This document shows positions 1 to 12,829 of a stretch of 64,000 nt of DNA, in pieces. The position numbers and the translations under genes are program-made. The stretch comes from Eumeta japonica (taxonomy: Eukaryota; Arthropoda; Insecta; Lepidoptera; Psychidae). The notes beneath the pieces were generated by a model. The model saw only the letters and a list, made by a program, of their open reading frames with translations, was not told the origin of the DNA and made no database searches. The stretch's first letter is position 1; every line of letters begins with the position of its first letter. The stretch spans positions 62,001-126,000 of the forward strand of contig BGZK01001466.1 in NCBI GenBank assembly GCA_005406025.1, written 5' to 3'.

Positions 1-1949
1 GATTTGTTTGTTATTTTACAGAATTTTAAAAGCATCTCATTACCTACTATATTTTTGAGGTTCTGACTCAATTTTTTGTGATAATCAATATAAAGAAATT
101 TATAAAATAAAAAAAAATACTAAAGTTTTCGAAGGCTATGATCAAATGAGACTTTTCAAAAATGCATAGAGTCGTGGCCTGCACCTAGTAAACGTGTATG
201 TTGCTAGCGTGATTAATAAACGTAATTGTGTTGACTATCGTTTTGACGTATTTTAGTTTAGTTTTTAGTAAAAAGGCATGAAGTATGAGCATGAAACATA
301 TACCTTATAGGCAGTACTTATTCTAAAAAAATTATAAAAAAATGGTGTCAATGACAATTATCTATGACTTCTCCCACTTGTCATTGTCTATTTAATCATG
401 TCAATTCCCATCATTCATCCCTTTTGTCTCGACAAAGATTAAATGAACAATTATTTCAATTCATTTGTGATTGACAGGAATGATGATGTACGGGTCACTC
501 TTTTGCTCTGTAAATAAAATATTGCTTCATATAAAAAAAGATATAACGAAAACTTTGGTTCGATATTTTTTTGTTTCTTTGATTTTTTTCTCGATTTTAT
601 GAAAAGTATTCAAAGTATACGACAAATTTCAAACATATTTTTTGATCTAATTTAGGCCGAATTTGAAGCGTCTCCTTTGAACCTGATTTTTTCATTTAAG
701 TACTTTGTTAACAATTAGGCCAGCATAAGTCGTCGATAAGTGACACATTTTATACAAATTTTTTCTTCAAACGTATTTTCCTTTTTCTGTGAAAATTTAA
801 AGATGTATGACATCTATTTAAATTTTCCCGAAAATCATAACAGGAATCCTATATTTCGTAATTTTTTCAAAATTTTGGGCTCTATAATTCCGGAAATATT
901 CACAGAAATCGTGTGTACCTCCCTTTTGATGTTCATTTTTTTGTGTATGGCCTTTTAATCAATAATATATGTATATATATTAAATAAAATCTAATCTCTT
1001 ATTTAATTTCCGAATCGGTAGTAAATAAATAAACAAACTTATTTTATTTTCATTGCGAATTTGTAAACAAATTATGTCGAATTAAAATTATTTCGTTTAA
1101 ATTTATTTCCTTTTAAACGGTACATTTTGAGATAAAAATATTCGATTTTATTGTATTTCATAACAAGCATTTTTAAATTATGCACACGTTAAGTTTTTTT
1201 TTCTCTTTTATTCACTATTTTGTGTCACGAAAATAATCACGAAAAAATATTGATCAAAATCGGATTTGTTTACTCACTGTTTACATTCCCGACTGGGTCA
1301 CCTAATTTATGTCCTTTTAAACTGTTTTTAAGTAGCAGAATAAAAATAACAGGCCGTGACAAACGGACAGAGACAGTGATCACCACGGGAGTGATCGTTT
1401 AAGGTTTATGTTTATGTATCATTATTTTGAGTGAGCAATTTTTATATATATGTAAATTTATACATTTATGTGTCAGACATGGCCTTAATAATTTCGATGT
1501 AAAATACTTTGATAGAGTGTTGCTTTTCAAGTTTATCTATATAGGTGTCTTCCTTGTTAAAACAAGATGGATTTTTTAAATGTTTGTTTTATAACGCCAT
1601 CTATTAGAATTTTGAAGTAATTGTTGTTTTATTATTGGTCCTCAACAACAAATAGCACTACATAACATACTACTAATGGTACTATATATAGAATATTTAG
1701 ATTCATTTTGTATATTATTATATTGCCTCTAAATATATTTTTGTTCTTTGAAATTGGACCAAGCAGCTTTTACCGCGGGGAGTAAAGTATTATTATGCCA
1801 AGCAAACATGCTCATGTAGTTATATCACAATTGAGACACTACGACATACGCACCATAAATAAAGTAATACAAAACTTTGGACATCTACATTGATATGAAA
1901 AAACGAATTTATTTTAGAAATAAGTTAACTATCGAATCTACAGTAAAAC
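1..1949. other. AT-rich sequence, nothing recognised
   Basis: No coding, RNA or repeat feature could be supported. Short open frames at 740-958 and 1220-1402 have no recognisable content and the AT-rich composition of noncoding lepidopteran DNA. Confidence 0.6.
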
Positions 1950-3535
1950 ATAAAGGGATTAGATGTTATGATCATAGTGAAAATGGGCGTCCTTCAAACT
2001 CATATTGGCTTATGAAAAAGGGCAAAGGGCTTCAGATATAACCAATTTAATCATATCTACTGGTTTTAGTAATAATATTCGTTATAAAATCGAGAAAGAG
2101 ACTTCAAATAGTGAGAAATAGCAGTAAACTTGAACCTGACTGATGATCCATACAAAAATGGTCAAATATAAAATGATTAATAGATAACATTAGACGTAGT
2201 GGTAGTAGTACGTAAAATTAATGACTATTTTCAATTAGACTAATGTCCATTCCGAGTTTTATATCCAAGTGGTTAGTGTTATAGCAAAACTACAACTAAT
2301 ATTTTACAATAGATGAAACTAATATCATGTTGATAGAATACTTTTCGGTGAATGTTGAAATAGGTAGGTTGCACGTTTATTATAAACCCTTTTGCTTGTC
2401 GATGACAGTCGTATACCTGAATTTTTCTTACTAGAAAACCCTATTTAAAATAAAACACAAAGATATAGTATCTCAGTTGCTAAGGTATGCTACTTTATTT
2501 ACCAAGGGAGAGGTAGACTGCGGTGTAAAAAACATTGTGTACAAGGAGTCGGTAAACACTTTAATAAACAAATGTAGCTCGTTAGCAACTGAAGAAAGTG
2601 CAGTTCATTTAAAAGCTACTTTAACTGGTGAAATTCCTATTCATCAAAGCCTTTGATGATTACTGATTACTGGCAATCAATATAGGAAATCAGCCAGTAG
2701 AGGAATGGCTATCGATAAAATGTAATAAGATTGGATGATTTTGATTTCGCTTGATTGGCAGACTTAGCGAAAAAGAAAAACAATTTTCATCATTTACGTC
2801 TTGATTACAAACATCTACATAAATAAGTAATATAAAACTAGGTTCCTAATCATAATGAATGATGATTGAATAAAGAAATTACGAGGCATTCCAATTTTTT
2901 CTGCAATTAGACCTTAAAAATGGGGTATCGTATGTTCATTTCATGAAAACAATCAGAAGTATACCCCGTTTGTTAATTCACATAAACAATACGAATTTGA
3001 AAAAATGCTATTAGTCTATACACTAGTTCTTTTATCTGTCAGAAACTTATTTACTTCATTTTTAAAGATTTTGTATTGAATAGCGTAAACATGTGTGTTT
3101 TGAATGACTTGAACATATCTTTGAGTGCGGCGCATGAAGAATTGTATAAATTAAAATTAGTAATAAAAAGTGTTCGAGAATGTAAATTAAAATTTAATAA
3201 AGATAAATGTCAATTTCTTATGGAAAGTATTAAGTTTTTAGATAACTCTATATTAAATTACGAGATAAAACCTTCAGAAACGAAAATAAATACTGTAATT
3301 AGAAACTAGAAAAGGGATTATTCTCTTGAGATAAATTACTTACTGATTTATTAAAAAAGATTTTAGCTTTAACACTATTTGAAAAAGGGATTGAAACGAA
3401 TATTGTACGATTCACTTGTTTTATAAATTGACCATCCTCACTAAGATGGAATTTCACACTGATGTAAGTATTGACGATTATGAAGCAGTCCTTTTACGCA
3501 GGTCACAGTTAAAGTTTTTAAAACTGGCCACTTAG
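1950..3535 (+). pseudogene. Gypsy-like LTR retrotransposon gag-pol relic
   Basis: Heavily mutated reverse-transcriptase landmarks appear in collinear order. A possible Cys/His knuckle remnant CYDHSENGRPSNSY lies near 1960-2020. ..TLTGEIPIHQSL lies near 2620. KKKNNFHHLRLDYKHLHK lies near 2770-2825, matching the KK..G.FR.C.DYR.LNK motif. LDLKNGVSYVHF lies near 2910, matching DLK.GY..V.. . A long frame with CKLKFNKDKCQF and KFLDNSILNYEIKPSETKI lies at 3076-3309, matching L..L.K.C.F....V.FLG..V...G. Finally EFHTDVSIDDYEAVLL lies near 3450-3500, resembling the start of RNase H (ELHTDAS..G.GAVL). The segment between the RT palm/thumb and RNase H is partly deleted, and stops and frameshifts are throughout. 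No LTRs were recognised. Not functional. Confidence 0.7.
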
Positions 3536-3671
3536 AAAATGTAAAATAAGAAAACATTATGAATTTTAAAAACGGAACTCTTTGCCAAGCTTTTTATGTA
3601 TATTGTATCAATCTGTCATTTATTTTTACAAATTGGCCGCAAAAAGAAAATTGTTTGTCTAACGTCAACAT

Positions 3672-4537
3672 AATGCGAGAATATTTTTGTGCAATGATTT
3701 TCTATGACTTTGGTTCCCATTTCATTTAAGAACGTCATAACAATCTTCGGTTAGCCTTTCGTGATGAAGCTCTATTCCTTGCTACACTTCATAACTGGTC
3801 TAACTAGTTCAAACGTGGTCGCACTAACCTGACTGCGTGAGGGATGTCCTTTTACGGCGACGACCGAAGACAACATCAGCGCTGTGCGGCTCATGATAGA
3901 GACCGACAAAAGAGTAACCTACCAGTGTATTCGGATAAGTTTAGGCATCCTTAGGCGTCTTTATGAGTTATATGTACAAAATCTTTCAGAAACATTTAGC
4001 GGTCAGGAGGCTATAGACTCGGCGGATATCTCATAATTTGATCGAAGCTCAAAAATTCCGTCGATTTAATTGATGCCGCAAAATGATGCAAAGATTTAAA
4101 TGCTGTATACGACTTAGTCACAGGTGAGGAAAGCTGGACTCATTATTACGATCCCGAAATCAAAGGACAGTTTGCTCAGTGGGTGTTTCCTTTCGAGGAG
4201 TTGCCTACTAAAGTAAAACGTTGTCAAAGCGTCGGAAAAAATATGGTGGTCTCTTTCTTCGGAATGACAGGTTACTATGCATCAATTGTTTTAAAAATAA
4301 AAAATGTCAGTCACTGCGGACTGGTATACTACCAATTGTTTGTTTCTTGTTTTGGAAAAAAGACCCTGCAGTAAAATTCTCCATCATTACAATGCCTTAT
4401 CACATACTGCCAGACAAACAACTAACTATTTGGCGACGTTTGATATAGAAATACTGGCTCATTCGCCTTACAGCCCCGACCTTGCACCATTCGATTTTTA
4501 TTTATTTCCTAAAATAAAAAACAAATTACGACGGTGA
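3672..4537 (+). pseudogene. Irritans-type mariner transposase relic
   Basis: Starting at an ATG at 3672 (MREYFCAMIFYDFG), the three frames in turn give the helix-turn-helix region (HNWFNEFKRGRTNLTD, then ENISAVRLMIETDKRVTYQ), VTGEESWTHYYDPEIKGQFA, SVGKNMVVSFFGMTGY, SVTADWYTTNC, ILHHYNALSHTARQTTNYL and HSPYSPDLAPFDFYLFPKIK. This is the order of a mariner transposase. The catalytic D,D34D triad is broken: the first Asp is Glu (TGEESW), the second is Tyr (HHYN for HHDN), and only the third (FDFYLF) remains. Frameshifts separate the blocks and the C-terminus is cut after KNKLRR. Terminal inverted repeats were not identified. Confidence 0.88.
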
Positions 4538-4689
4538 CATGCATCCTGTTTATTACATAATCACAAAGACTATGCCTAGTGAATATAAACAATATGTTTA
4601 TTATTTTGAAACATCAAACACACTTAAAGCACATTTATAGTGTGCTAGTGCCTTGCTGTGATTTCTTTGACTGCAGCATAAAAATGGGC

Positions 4690-4970
4690 CGGCTACACTA
4701 GTAAGTTACCACACTGTCACATAATACAGACCTGAAGTGTAAGATGTATTACAACAAACTATTGCGTTTCGTCCAACGATCGAGAGTTCCGATGGCTCAC
4801 TCCCCTTCCATTATTCCATTCTCCCTGCATTAGATATCCTATTCCTACACAAGAGGTACGCTATGCACTAGTGGCTACTCTGGGGTTGCAAGAGTTCATC
4901 GGTGGCGGTGACCACGTACTTTTTAATAGTTCATAAGCCCATTTGCCTCTCGGAATTGTTATTAAAAAGC
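4690..4970. repeat. Lepidopteran interspersed repeat, copy 1
   Basis: Diverged copy of a repeat also present at 27930-28140 and 32220-32480. All three share pyrimidine-rich text with '..ccttccattattccattctccc..', then '..ggttgc(g/a)agtgt..atgg..ggcggtgaccac'. Parts of this text match a repeat I associate with lepidopteran genomes, but no name can be given. Confidence 0.55.
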
Positions 4971-5064
4971 ATTGTGTTTGTCTTTTAGGTATTACAAAAT
5001 AAAAAGATTTTCTAATGATTATGCTATTGCACAACGACCTGAAATATGCCTCAAACACGTTGAT

Positions 5065-6055
5065 ACTTAAAGTAGGAACCCAAGTTTAGTTATTGTAACT
5101 GAGACTGTCGCTGGAATCAAAATATTACAAGAATATGAAGAGAGATTGAAAAACCACAAGATGATGAAAAATGGATGGAACGTACAATAACTGTTTTAGT
5201 GAGCTAAAAAGACTAAAACTAATTGTATATTTTCCAAAAGGTCAAAAGCGTATATTAGCTGACTGTTCTCGAAAGTAACAGGACGTTTTTGGATTGACCT
5301 CCTGAATCCACCGCTTTCTAAATTACAGATAAGTGACTATTTATCTACTTAACATTTTTTTTTCAATACTGCATACTTTCTTGTTAGTTTTCGTGACAAA
5401 TGATTATCGTCGAGAGCATCCATTTCATAATGATATCCATGTGAAAATAATAGTTTGTAAAACGTGTTCATTGCCTGTATTTACATTTTTTTTTCTGTCC
5501 CGTAAAGGTCGAATAACAACATAATCATAACACAATCCTATTAAGGCGGCCATGGACGTGTAAATCGGTTTACTCGCCCCCGCCCACGCCTCACCCCGCC
5601 GCCGCGTCGTCGTCACCGACGCTCGAACATCAAAGGCGCCGGTACAATAGGGTGGCCATCGTTCACGCTATTTTTCATTTTTCTTTGAGGACATCGCGGG
5701 GAATTGTTTGTATTGTGCAGGTGTTGCTCTGGCGAGGTTTAAGAGTGTTGAGATGTTTCTTTGATAGCTTTAGGTGCTATAAATATCAAACGCTCAATAT
5801 TATAGGAAAACTGACAGAAAAATACTAAACATTATAAAATAAAAAATTAAATTAAATCAGGGCAACGGTTGACCTTGCAGGGCAGCACCAAATGTTCACT
5901 GTTTTGAAAAATAATGTGTTTAATATCAGAAAACATGAAAATATCGTTATTCACATTGTCTAGCTGAATTTTATCAGGTTTTCTGTCAAGATTATTAGAG
6001 ATATCCTAGGACATTCGCAAATCCAAAAGTGTCACACAGAAACTTTTAGGAAGCA
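5065..6055. other. Noncoding; GC-rich patch at 5540-5660
   Basis: Mostly AT-rich and unrecognised. The patch 5540-5660 is CpG-dense (cgcccccgcccacgcc..ccgccgccgcgtcgtcgtc) and contains Sp1/KLF-like ccccgcccac and GGCCAT motifs. It lacks a long open frame or clear splice sites, so it is noted as a possible regulatory CpG patch only. Confidence 0.35.
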
Positions 6056-6059
6056 GTAG

Positions 6060-6260
6060 AATATCTGGTGATGTAAGGAGGGGCCCCCCCGGATTTCTCA
6101 ACAAGGAATAGGACAGCTGGAGCAGAGGTGAACGGATCGTCGGAACCCTCACTCACTGGATGAAACGGAACAGCGGAATCGGTTACGTCGCGCTTGTGTT
6201 CTGTGAGAATGTGGTGTCTCACCGGCCGAGCCGGCCCATCTTAGTGTTGCAGTCACGTTG
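6060..6260. repeat. Short lepidopteran-type repeat fragment
   Basis: The text 'ccctcactcactggatgaaacg..aacagcg' and '..cctcactcactgg' resembles a repeat also visible at 55670-55700 ('ctcccactcactggacaaaacgc'). It is GC-richer than its surroundings. Family not named. Confidence 0.4.
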
Positions 6261-7445
6261 GCCATAGCATGATTTTACCACATTGAATGAAAAAAATATT
6301 TTTAAAATCCATTTTTTTTTATTTTTAAGCAATCATATGTATATATAGATCTATTTATTCAATTTTAATTAGACTAGGAACGTTATTTTTCGAAGCGGAT
6401 TTTCACATGTAAAGATATATTTTATTTTATAAATCGATTCATCAATAAGAAACCAAATATTATTACCAAAAACCTATTTGATAATTTCTCGAAAGGGTGA
6501 ACCGACTTCGATTAAGGATTTAAAACTATTATTATTATTATTAGAAGTAGGGATAGAGCTGCTAGGATTTTGGAATCGATCGAAGTGATAGATTAATAAT
6601 TATACGCAACAAACGTTTATTCAAAAATTTCGTTAAGATTTCTTAAAATGTATGAAATTCAAATACATCTCATTTTCTAAAAATATAAGTTCAATCAAAC
6701 TCTTTCGATGCCACAAGCTCGATGCTAATTTGTCAATTCTTTCAAAAGGTATTAAAGTATTAAATTACATACATGCGCAAACACACCTACATACGTACAT
6801 CCATCCATAAGGACATTTATTTGTAATTGGACAGGAAAGGTCCCCAATATGAAATAAGACTGAAACTGAAGACAACCTGCCTTAATTCTAAAAAAAATAT
6901 TAAATTTTCAAAATGGGAAGTGAAATGTTGTAAGGTTGAAAACGGAACCTATTTTCTATACGTTTATAAGATTATAACGATCAACAGTTCATTAGTTTGA
7001 CGACGATTTAGAGTCTTAACGGACAATCATCGTTGAGTATACTTCTCTTATCTTTCCACATGATCCCGAACAAATGTCACCGGTGGCGTCCGATTACTGA
7101 AGCTGCCTTCACCAATTTAGAGAAAATATATTTTTTCATGGCGGTACTAACATTGCACATCGTCATACATATAGTTTTGTTTACATATTATCATCACGAC
7201 TGTTTTATAATTTTGGAAGTTTCGAAAAAAAATGTAATGAATAATTATGATAATATAATAAAATTTCTGAAGACTATGCAAAACCTTCATGTGATATCTG
7301 GCTTTTTCACAAATATCACGGTAGATGCATGAGGACTCGAATGTTTAATAACTCCATTATCTAGCATTTGTTGTACGTGTCTTTCAATAATCTTTCGTTA
7401 TCCCATAGACACATTAGACACTCTATATGACGACTTATAGACCGG
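6260..7445. other. AT-rich stretch, nothing recognised
   Basis: No repeat or gene could be identified. A 99-codon open frame at 7033-7332 has no recognisable motif and probably arises by chance. Confidence 0.5.
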
Positions 7446-7449
7446 TAAT

Positions 7450-9090
7450 TCATCTTGCGTTTTGCCTATTTCTCTGAAGAGTAGACAGAGACTATAGATT
7501 TGCACATGGTACGTTCTTTGCATATCTCTTTAGCTTTGCTGACATTCATCAATCTTTTCATGCTTGCTCGTCGGTTTCGTGTACTTAAAATTTGGCCCTT
7601 TTTTAATATGCCAATATGGTCTGTATATGAGTTTTCAGAGCGACCTTTTCCTCACACATTTTCTTTATAGATTTATTTTGTTTTTTGTTGTTGTTTCCAT
7701 TCATCCCTACCAGATAGCCAAGCCACTGCAACACACCTCTTTCTACTCTAGTCACTACATCTTCCTTCAAACCACATACTTTGATATCACTGTTTCTACA
7801 TCTATCCTTCCGAGACACTCCACACATACTGCGCAGCGATCGCATCTTCACTGCAATGGTCCTACTTTCATTTCTTTTGCCATAACCAGCTTTCAATACC
7901 ATACATGAGTGTAGGGATCAAGGCCCTATTATGGATAGCTAAACGCGCTTGTCACGAGACGCCTTTACTATTCGTAATAGCAAGCAAAGCCCCATTCACT
8001 TTATTTCCCGCAGTCATTATCCTTGCGATATTTCTATCATCTTTATTTTCATTTGTAAGCAGACTACCCAAGTATACAAACTCTTTCACTTGTTTGACTC
8101 TCTCACCTTCTATATAGTACTTGGATGACCGAGCTTGGCTCGGTATTTTTTTTTGGTAAATAGTGATTTTTAGAAAATATGTTTAGATACGAATTACATT
8201 TCGATCTATCCGCGTTTTTTTGAAAGATCTTTTAGGCATTTTTAAGCGAACACGATAGTTTAAAAGACACATATTTTATCAATAATATAAATAAACAATT
8301 GATTTTCTTGGCCTAATCTCAAACCAAACACTCATTGACTTAGTGTTAATTAACAACATCATCTATTGTCAAGTAGCTTTAGTGTTGTTGTGTCGGTAAA
8401 GCAGTTAGTTGCTCCCAATAATAGGTTTCTTGACAAAAGAAGAAACTTGTCGTTTTCTCACAAAAAAAGCAACTTGAAAAAGAAAATTAAAAAAACTTGA
8501 AAAAATTGATCATGTGGAACAGAACCGGGTCTTCAGGATTCGAGACCGTTCGATTTCCCAACTGTGCTATTATAATCTTGTCGATAGTGGCTAAATTTAC
8601 CTTCATATTCTAATTAATTACTTGAAAACACGAATAAAACGAAATTTCTAAAAATAAAACCAAGCTAGATCGATTTATTGCCTACGAAACCCCCTGCATA
8701 CTAAATTTCATGGAAATCTTTGGAGCCGTTTCCAAGATTCTGATTATATATACACATACATTGCTCGTTTAAAGATATTAGACAAAGCATTCAGTCGTGC
8801 TTTCGTCTCTTTCATACATCAACACCTTAGTCATTCTGACATTTACTTTTATTTCTCTTTTTTAAAAAGGAAATATTCATTTTGGATACCATCTTCTGCA
8901 GCTCGCACGCCGACGGCGTAAGTATTACGTGGTCGTCGGCGTACAGGAGGCATTTGACAGACAGCTCATCCATCCTTAGCCCACACTCATACTCTTTCAA
9001 ATCATACAGATAGCTATCTATGAATAGGTTGAATAGCCACGGTTAAGCTATACATCCCTGTCTGACACTCCGATATGCTTTTTTTTTCAC
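7450..9090 (-). mobile_element. LINE fragment (RT to 3' end), split by insertion
   Basis: Minus-strand copy of the LINE also seen at 12.83-15.12 kb. From high to low coordinate the reverse complement gives the RT block GVRQGCIA..PWLFNLFIDS, DLKEYECGLRMDELSVKCLL and an intact YADD at 8932-8943, then VILTPSACELQKMV. After an interruption at about 8118-8786 it resumes with the ..GVRE/VKEFVYLGSL region and a C-terminal part (MRSLRSMCGVSRKDRCRNSD, then GLKEDVVTRVERGVLQWLGY) at 7603-7902. A 3' tail follows, homologous to 15030-15115. It is 5'-truncated near 9085, as is usual for LINEs. Frame breaks make it inactive. Confidence 0.85.
8118..8786. mobile_element. Element nested in the 7.45-9.09 kb LINE
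   Basis: LINE sequence '..ctctcaccttctatatagta' stops and a foreign 0.67-kb block begins 'cttggatgaccgagcttggc'. LINE sequence then resumes at 'gcattcagtcgtgctttcg', colinear with 14450-14480 reversed. The block shares its opening (tacctggac(a/g)accgagctttgct) with repeats at 25255 and 28145. It ends with text (ttggagccgtttccaagattc..attatatatacacataca..ttgctcgtttaaag) that I recognise as a common lepidopteran repeat end. No coding capacity. No clear target duplication, so the mechanism (Helitron-like or other) is unknown. Confidence 0.75.
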
Positions 9091-12000
9091 CTTATTGTTT
9101 GCTACCGTTTAATGGGATGACTCTTTACAAAGGAATGAACTGAGATCAAGGCAAATAATTCTAATCCGCTTACAAAATTTTATTTCGTATTCCAGACTTT
9201 GAAATTGATCAAAGGTCATTAACGCATCCGTTAGTTATCTCTAGATTAAACGGGAAGCTGGGCTTTGATCTTTGCCGCATACACCAAAGAAGCAAGAGAA
9301 ATTACTTCATAAATCCCATATATGTAGAATACAATGAGACTCAATAGTTACGTCTAGATTTCTATAAAGAAACTATGTACTACAGCTTAGCAATAAATGT
9401 CAATATTTTATCCGGATGCCACCAAAACTAAGTGCACTAACTAACAACAGTGTTGTATATCAAGTTTTCAGCCAAAGTTCCAATACAAGCATTGCACATT
9501 TCATTATCCAGGGACCTAAAACTAAAACTGTCATTATTTACTAGTCACTTTTTAAACCAAAAAGGATCAAAGTACCTGTTTGTCCATGAATAACTTCTAA
9601 TGCCGTTTGGAACAAATTACTAAATTCCTTTGAAAAATGTCTCCACCGCCGTACGCGTCGCCCACTGAATCACGTGTCTCGTCATGTCGTCATACAAAAC
9701 GCACTTTCGTTTGGGCGGTATTAAATCTTCTGTTTATCACTTGAATATATTGCAAAGTAATAGCTGTTAATACAGGAATAAAAAATACGACAAGTGACCA
9801 TTTATTTTATAAACTCGAAACATATTTCTTATAAACTCGTAAAACAAAAATTAAAATTCTGTATTCGGTATTCACGTCATGTACATGGAATGAGTCTCTC
9901 CTCCGAGAATAGTGACAGTCAATTATATACGTTAAAAGGCTTTTGAAGTTCAAACACTTGATGGAATTTCTATGGAAATTAATCAGCTTCGTGGTTAGAC
10001 TTTAAAAAGGTAACATTTGTTTCGATTCATCTTCGAGACAATCCAAATCAACCTAATCACTGACTTGCCTTGACTTGCTTTGGTGTTATTTCTTTTTTTA
10101 TGTAAAATTTTTAACTAACCCAAGTTTTAAGAAGTTTTAGAGCTAATAAAGTTATTTCTAAAGTATCATGTGCTATCGACATTTCCTACATTCTTAATCA
10201 ATGGCAAAAAAGACATGTTCATTTTAAACTCTGAAGTGTTAGCAACTACCAAGTGATTCAGTATAGAACACCAGCTCATGATCATTATAAATATAAATAG
10301 AACCGTATAAAGCCTAAATAGTGTCTATCTTCAACTGACATGAGCTGACAATGCAGAATTGTCTAATGCTTGTTAAAAAGCATAGGCATATAGTCCTCAC
10401 CGTACTTTATGTCAATTTCAAACAATGAATAATTGTCTCTAAAATTCATACAGAGCTATAGGTCAAATTAAAAGTTTATAGGAACAATTCGTATATAGCT
10501 TGGATACATTACCTACTCTGGCTACATATGGTAGGTAAGAATTATGCAAGTTCGTTAACATGGTCACCCTAGTCGCACAGTTTTCGGGATCTATTTTTAG
10601 AAGACGCCATAGAACGATATATGATGCGGAAGTGCCAAGTCACTGTGTGGGATTGTTCTACATTACTGTCAATGCCAGGGTTTGCTTATTGATTTAGTGC
10701 TGTGAGATGTTCAATTCGTATTGACACTATAACAATAACTTTTTCTTAAATTTAAATGTTTATTTTCTACTAGAGTGTGCCCATGCCCGGAAAATAAGTA
10801 TGCTTATATGATTTTAATTTTTAAATAATTGTCGCATACCAACTGTAGTTGCAAATTGATTAAACTGGTTAGAAAAAAATTTCAGTGTAGTACTATTTGG
10901 TTTTGCAAATCATTATGAAATACCAGAATTTGACCGTCTTCATACTAATCATAAGGAATTTGAAAAAGTGAACAAGAGAAATTTATAATTAAAATTTGTC
11001 ATATTGGCTCTAGTTAAGCAAAAATGGTATTTATGGAAAACAGCCTAAAAGATATTTTATTAATAAAGTGTCCGCGAAATCATTTTCTTCAATATCTGTC
11101 CCGAGCATACACAAAGTCTCAAAAAGAAGCGCAAAGGGGGCCCAGCAGAAGTATTTCTTTTGTTTTCATTAATTTATTTAAGTATATTTACTAAGAGGCC
11201 GAACAAACCCGCTGCATCGACTGACAAGTTAGAAAGAAGACAAAGTGGAGCTATTCTGGTCCAACGTTGCACGTCATTGTAAAAAATTAAACCGCTGTCG
11301 ATTATCTAGACCACACAATACCCAAGCAACAATCCTGAAAATCGATATGGTGCGATGGGGATGTATTTACGTACACTGTGTACCTAAAAGAACATTTTTT
11401 GTAGATTTTGTATTACATTAGCTTAGCCTCCCACAACCCATCTCAGTTTGAGGGCTCAATTTGAGTCTCTACGCTGAATCTGCTCCAGTTAGGGGCAGCT
11501 GACTACTATTGGCGTTGATTAGGCGACAAAATCCGTGACCGACAACTTAACACAGAATGAGAAACGCTCAGTGGTTCAATTCGATTTGAGAATTGAAAAA
11601 GCCCATTCGGCAGCCGAAATGGAAATAGATTTCATTTTATTTTCAAATACTCAAAATGCTGTAATTTGTAAATTAGTTGATCGATTTGGCTCAAATTTGT
11701 AATCGGCCTTTGTAATCATCTCGAGTTAAGTCGGAAAACAGCAAAATTTTTCAAAAGTTGCGTAATGAGGACAAATACAATAGTTAGATTTTTATGAAAT
11801 CTACTAAAAAGTCCGTAGTTGGAGTTCCAACACGGTACTTCTGAAGTAAGCAAGAGCGTGTTACTAGAAGCAACGCGTCAATCGAGCGACCATCGCTTTA
11901 GGCTTTTAGATTGTTGTCGGTTCATAAACACTTGGCTGAAATATTTATTTACTTATAAGCTCACTGGTATGTCCCAGAGAGATCTGCTACAGATACTGAG

Positions 12001-12828
12001 TTATACATGGATGTATTATAAGTTTTGTAATGTTGTAGATTTAGCTTAGTTTTCAATGAATTGTAATTTTAATATGCAATAAGTCCTTATCATAAATGAT
12101 TTAAATTTTTCTTCATATTACGTAGTTTAACAATTTTATATAACATTTATTTTTAGTCCATACTTCAATGTAATATTTGTGTATTTATAAAGTCTCTATA
12201 ATGTTTTTACTCGGCTCAGACTACATACGCTTCAGCATGGTCGCTTGGGCCACCTTGCAAACAAAAAAGCGTGCCTTATATACAAATACACCAGAAGGAC
12301 TCCGTAAATATGTCGTTTTAAGAGGTTTTTAATTGGCCTATTTATGTCTACAGAATCACTTTAGAGATTCAGAGAGATTTTCGCCACAAAAAAGGACTAT
12401 ACCTGAAAATGAATCGTGATACGATAACTTTGTATCCTTTTAAGTAATATAAAATTCGGTAATATAAAAATGTTTGTTTCGATCATTCTTTAAAGAAGAT
12501 TTATGATCTTGTCCAAATTCCCTTCACGCTTTCACGTCGTAATTTACTCAAGTGTATCATCCAACTTTACGTAGGCGGATAACCGCACAACACATTCTAG
12601 TTTAGATACTTCCCCGAGTTTCGGGTCGAATCATGATGGGCGCCAATAATCATGACGCTGTACGCGTACGACCCTTGAAGTAAACACTTGTATGTTTTGA
12701 ATATTAAAACACAGCGATTGCTCATATAAATTAATTTAATATGAATTCAGATGTATATTTAAATGCATATTGCTTTAGAATACATATTTTTCATATATTT
12801 GGCGGAGAGGAGAAGACAAAAGCATGAT
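9091..12828. other. Noncoding stretch, nothing recognised
   Basis: AT-rich intergenic or intronic sequence. A 76-codon frame at 11819-12049 shows no motif. Some sequence is slightly GC-richer (9640-9720, 10560-10680) without recognisable content. Confidence 0.5.
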
Positions 12829-12829
12829 A

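Noticed and set aside
7033..7332. 99-codon hydrophobic frame as a small membrane protein
   Set aside because: AT-rich chance frame, no signal of conservation or splice context visible.
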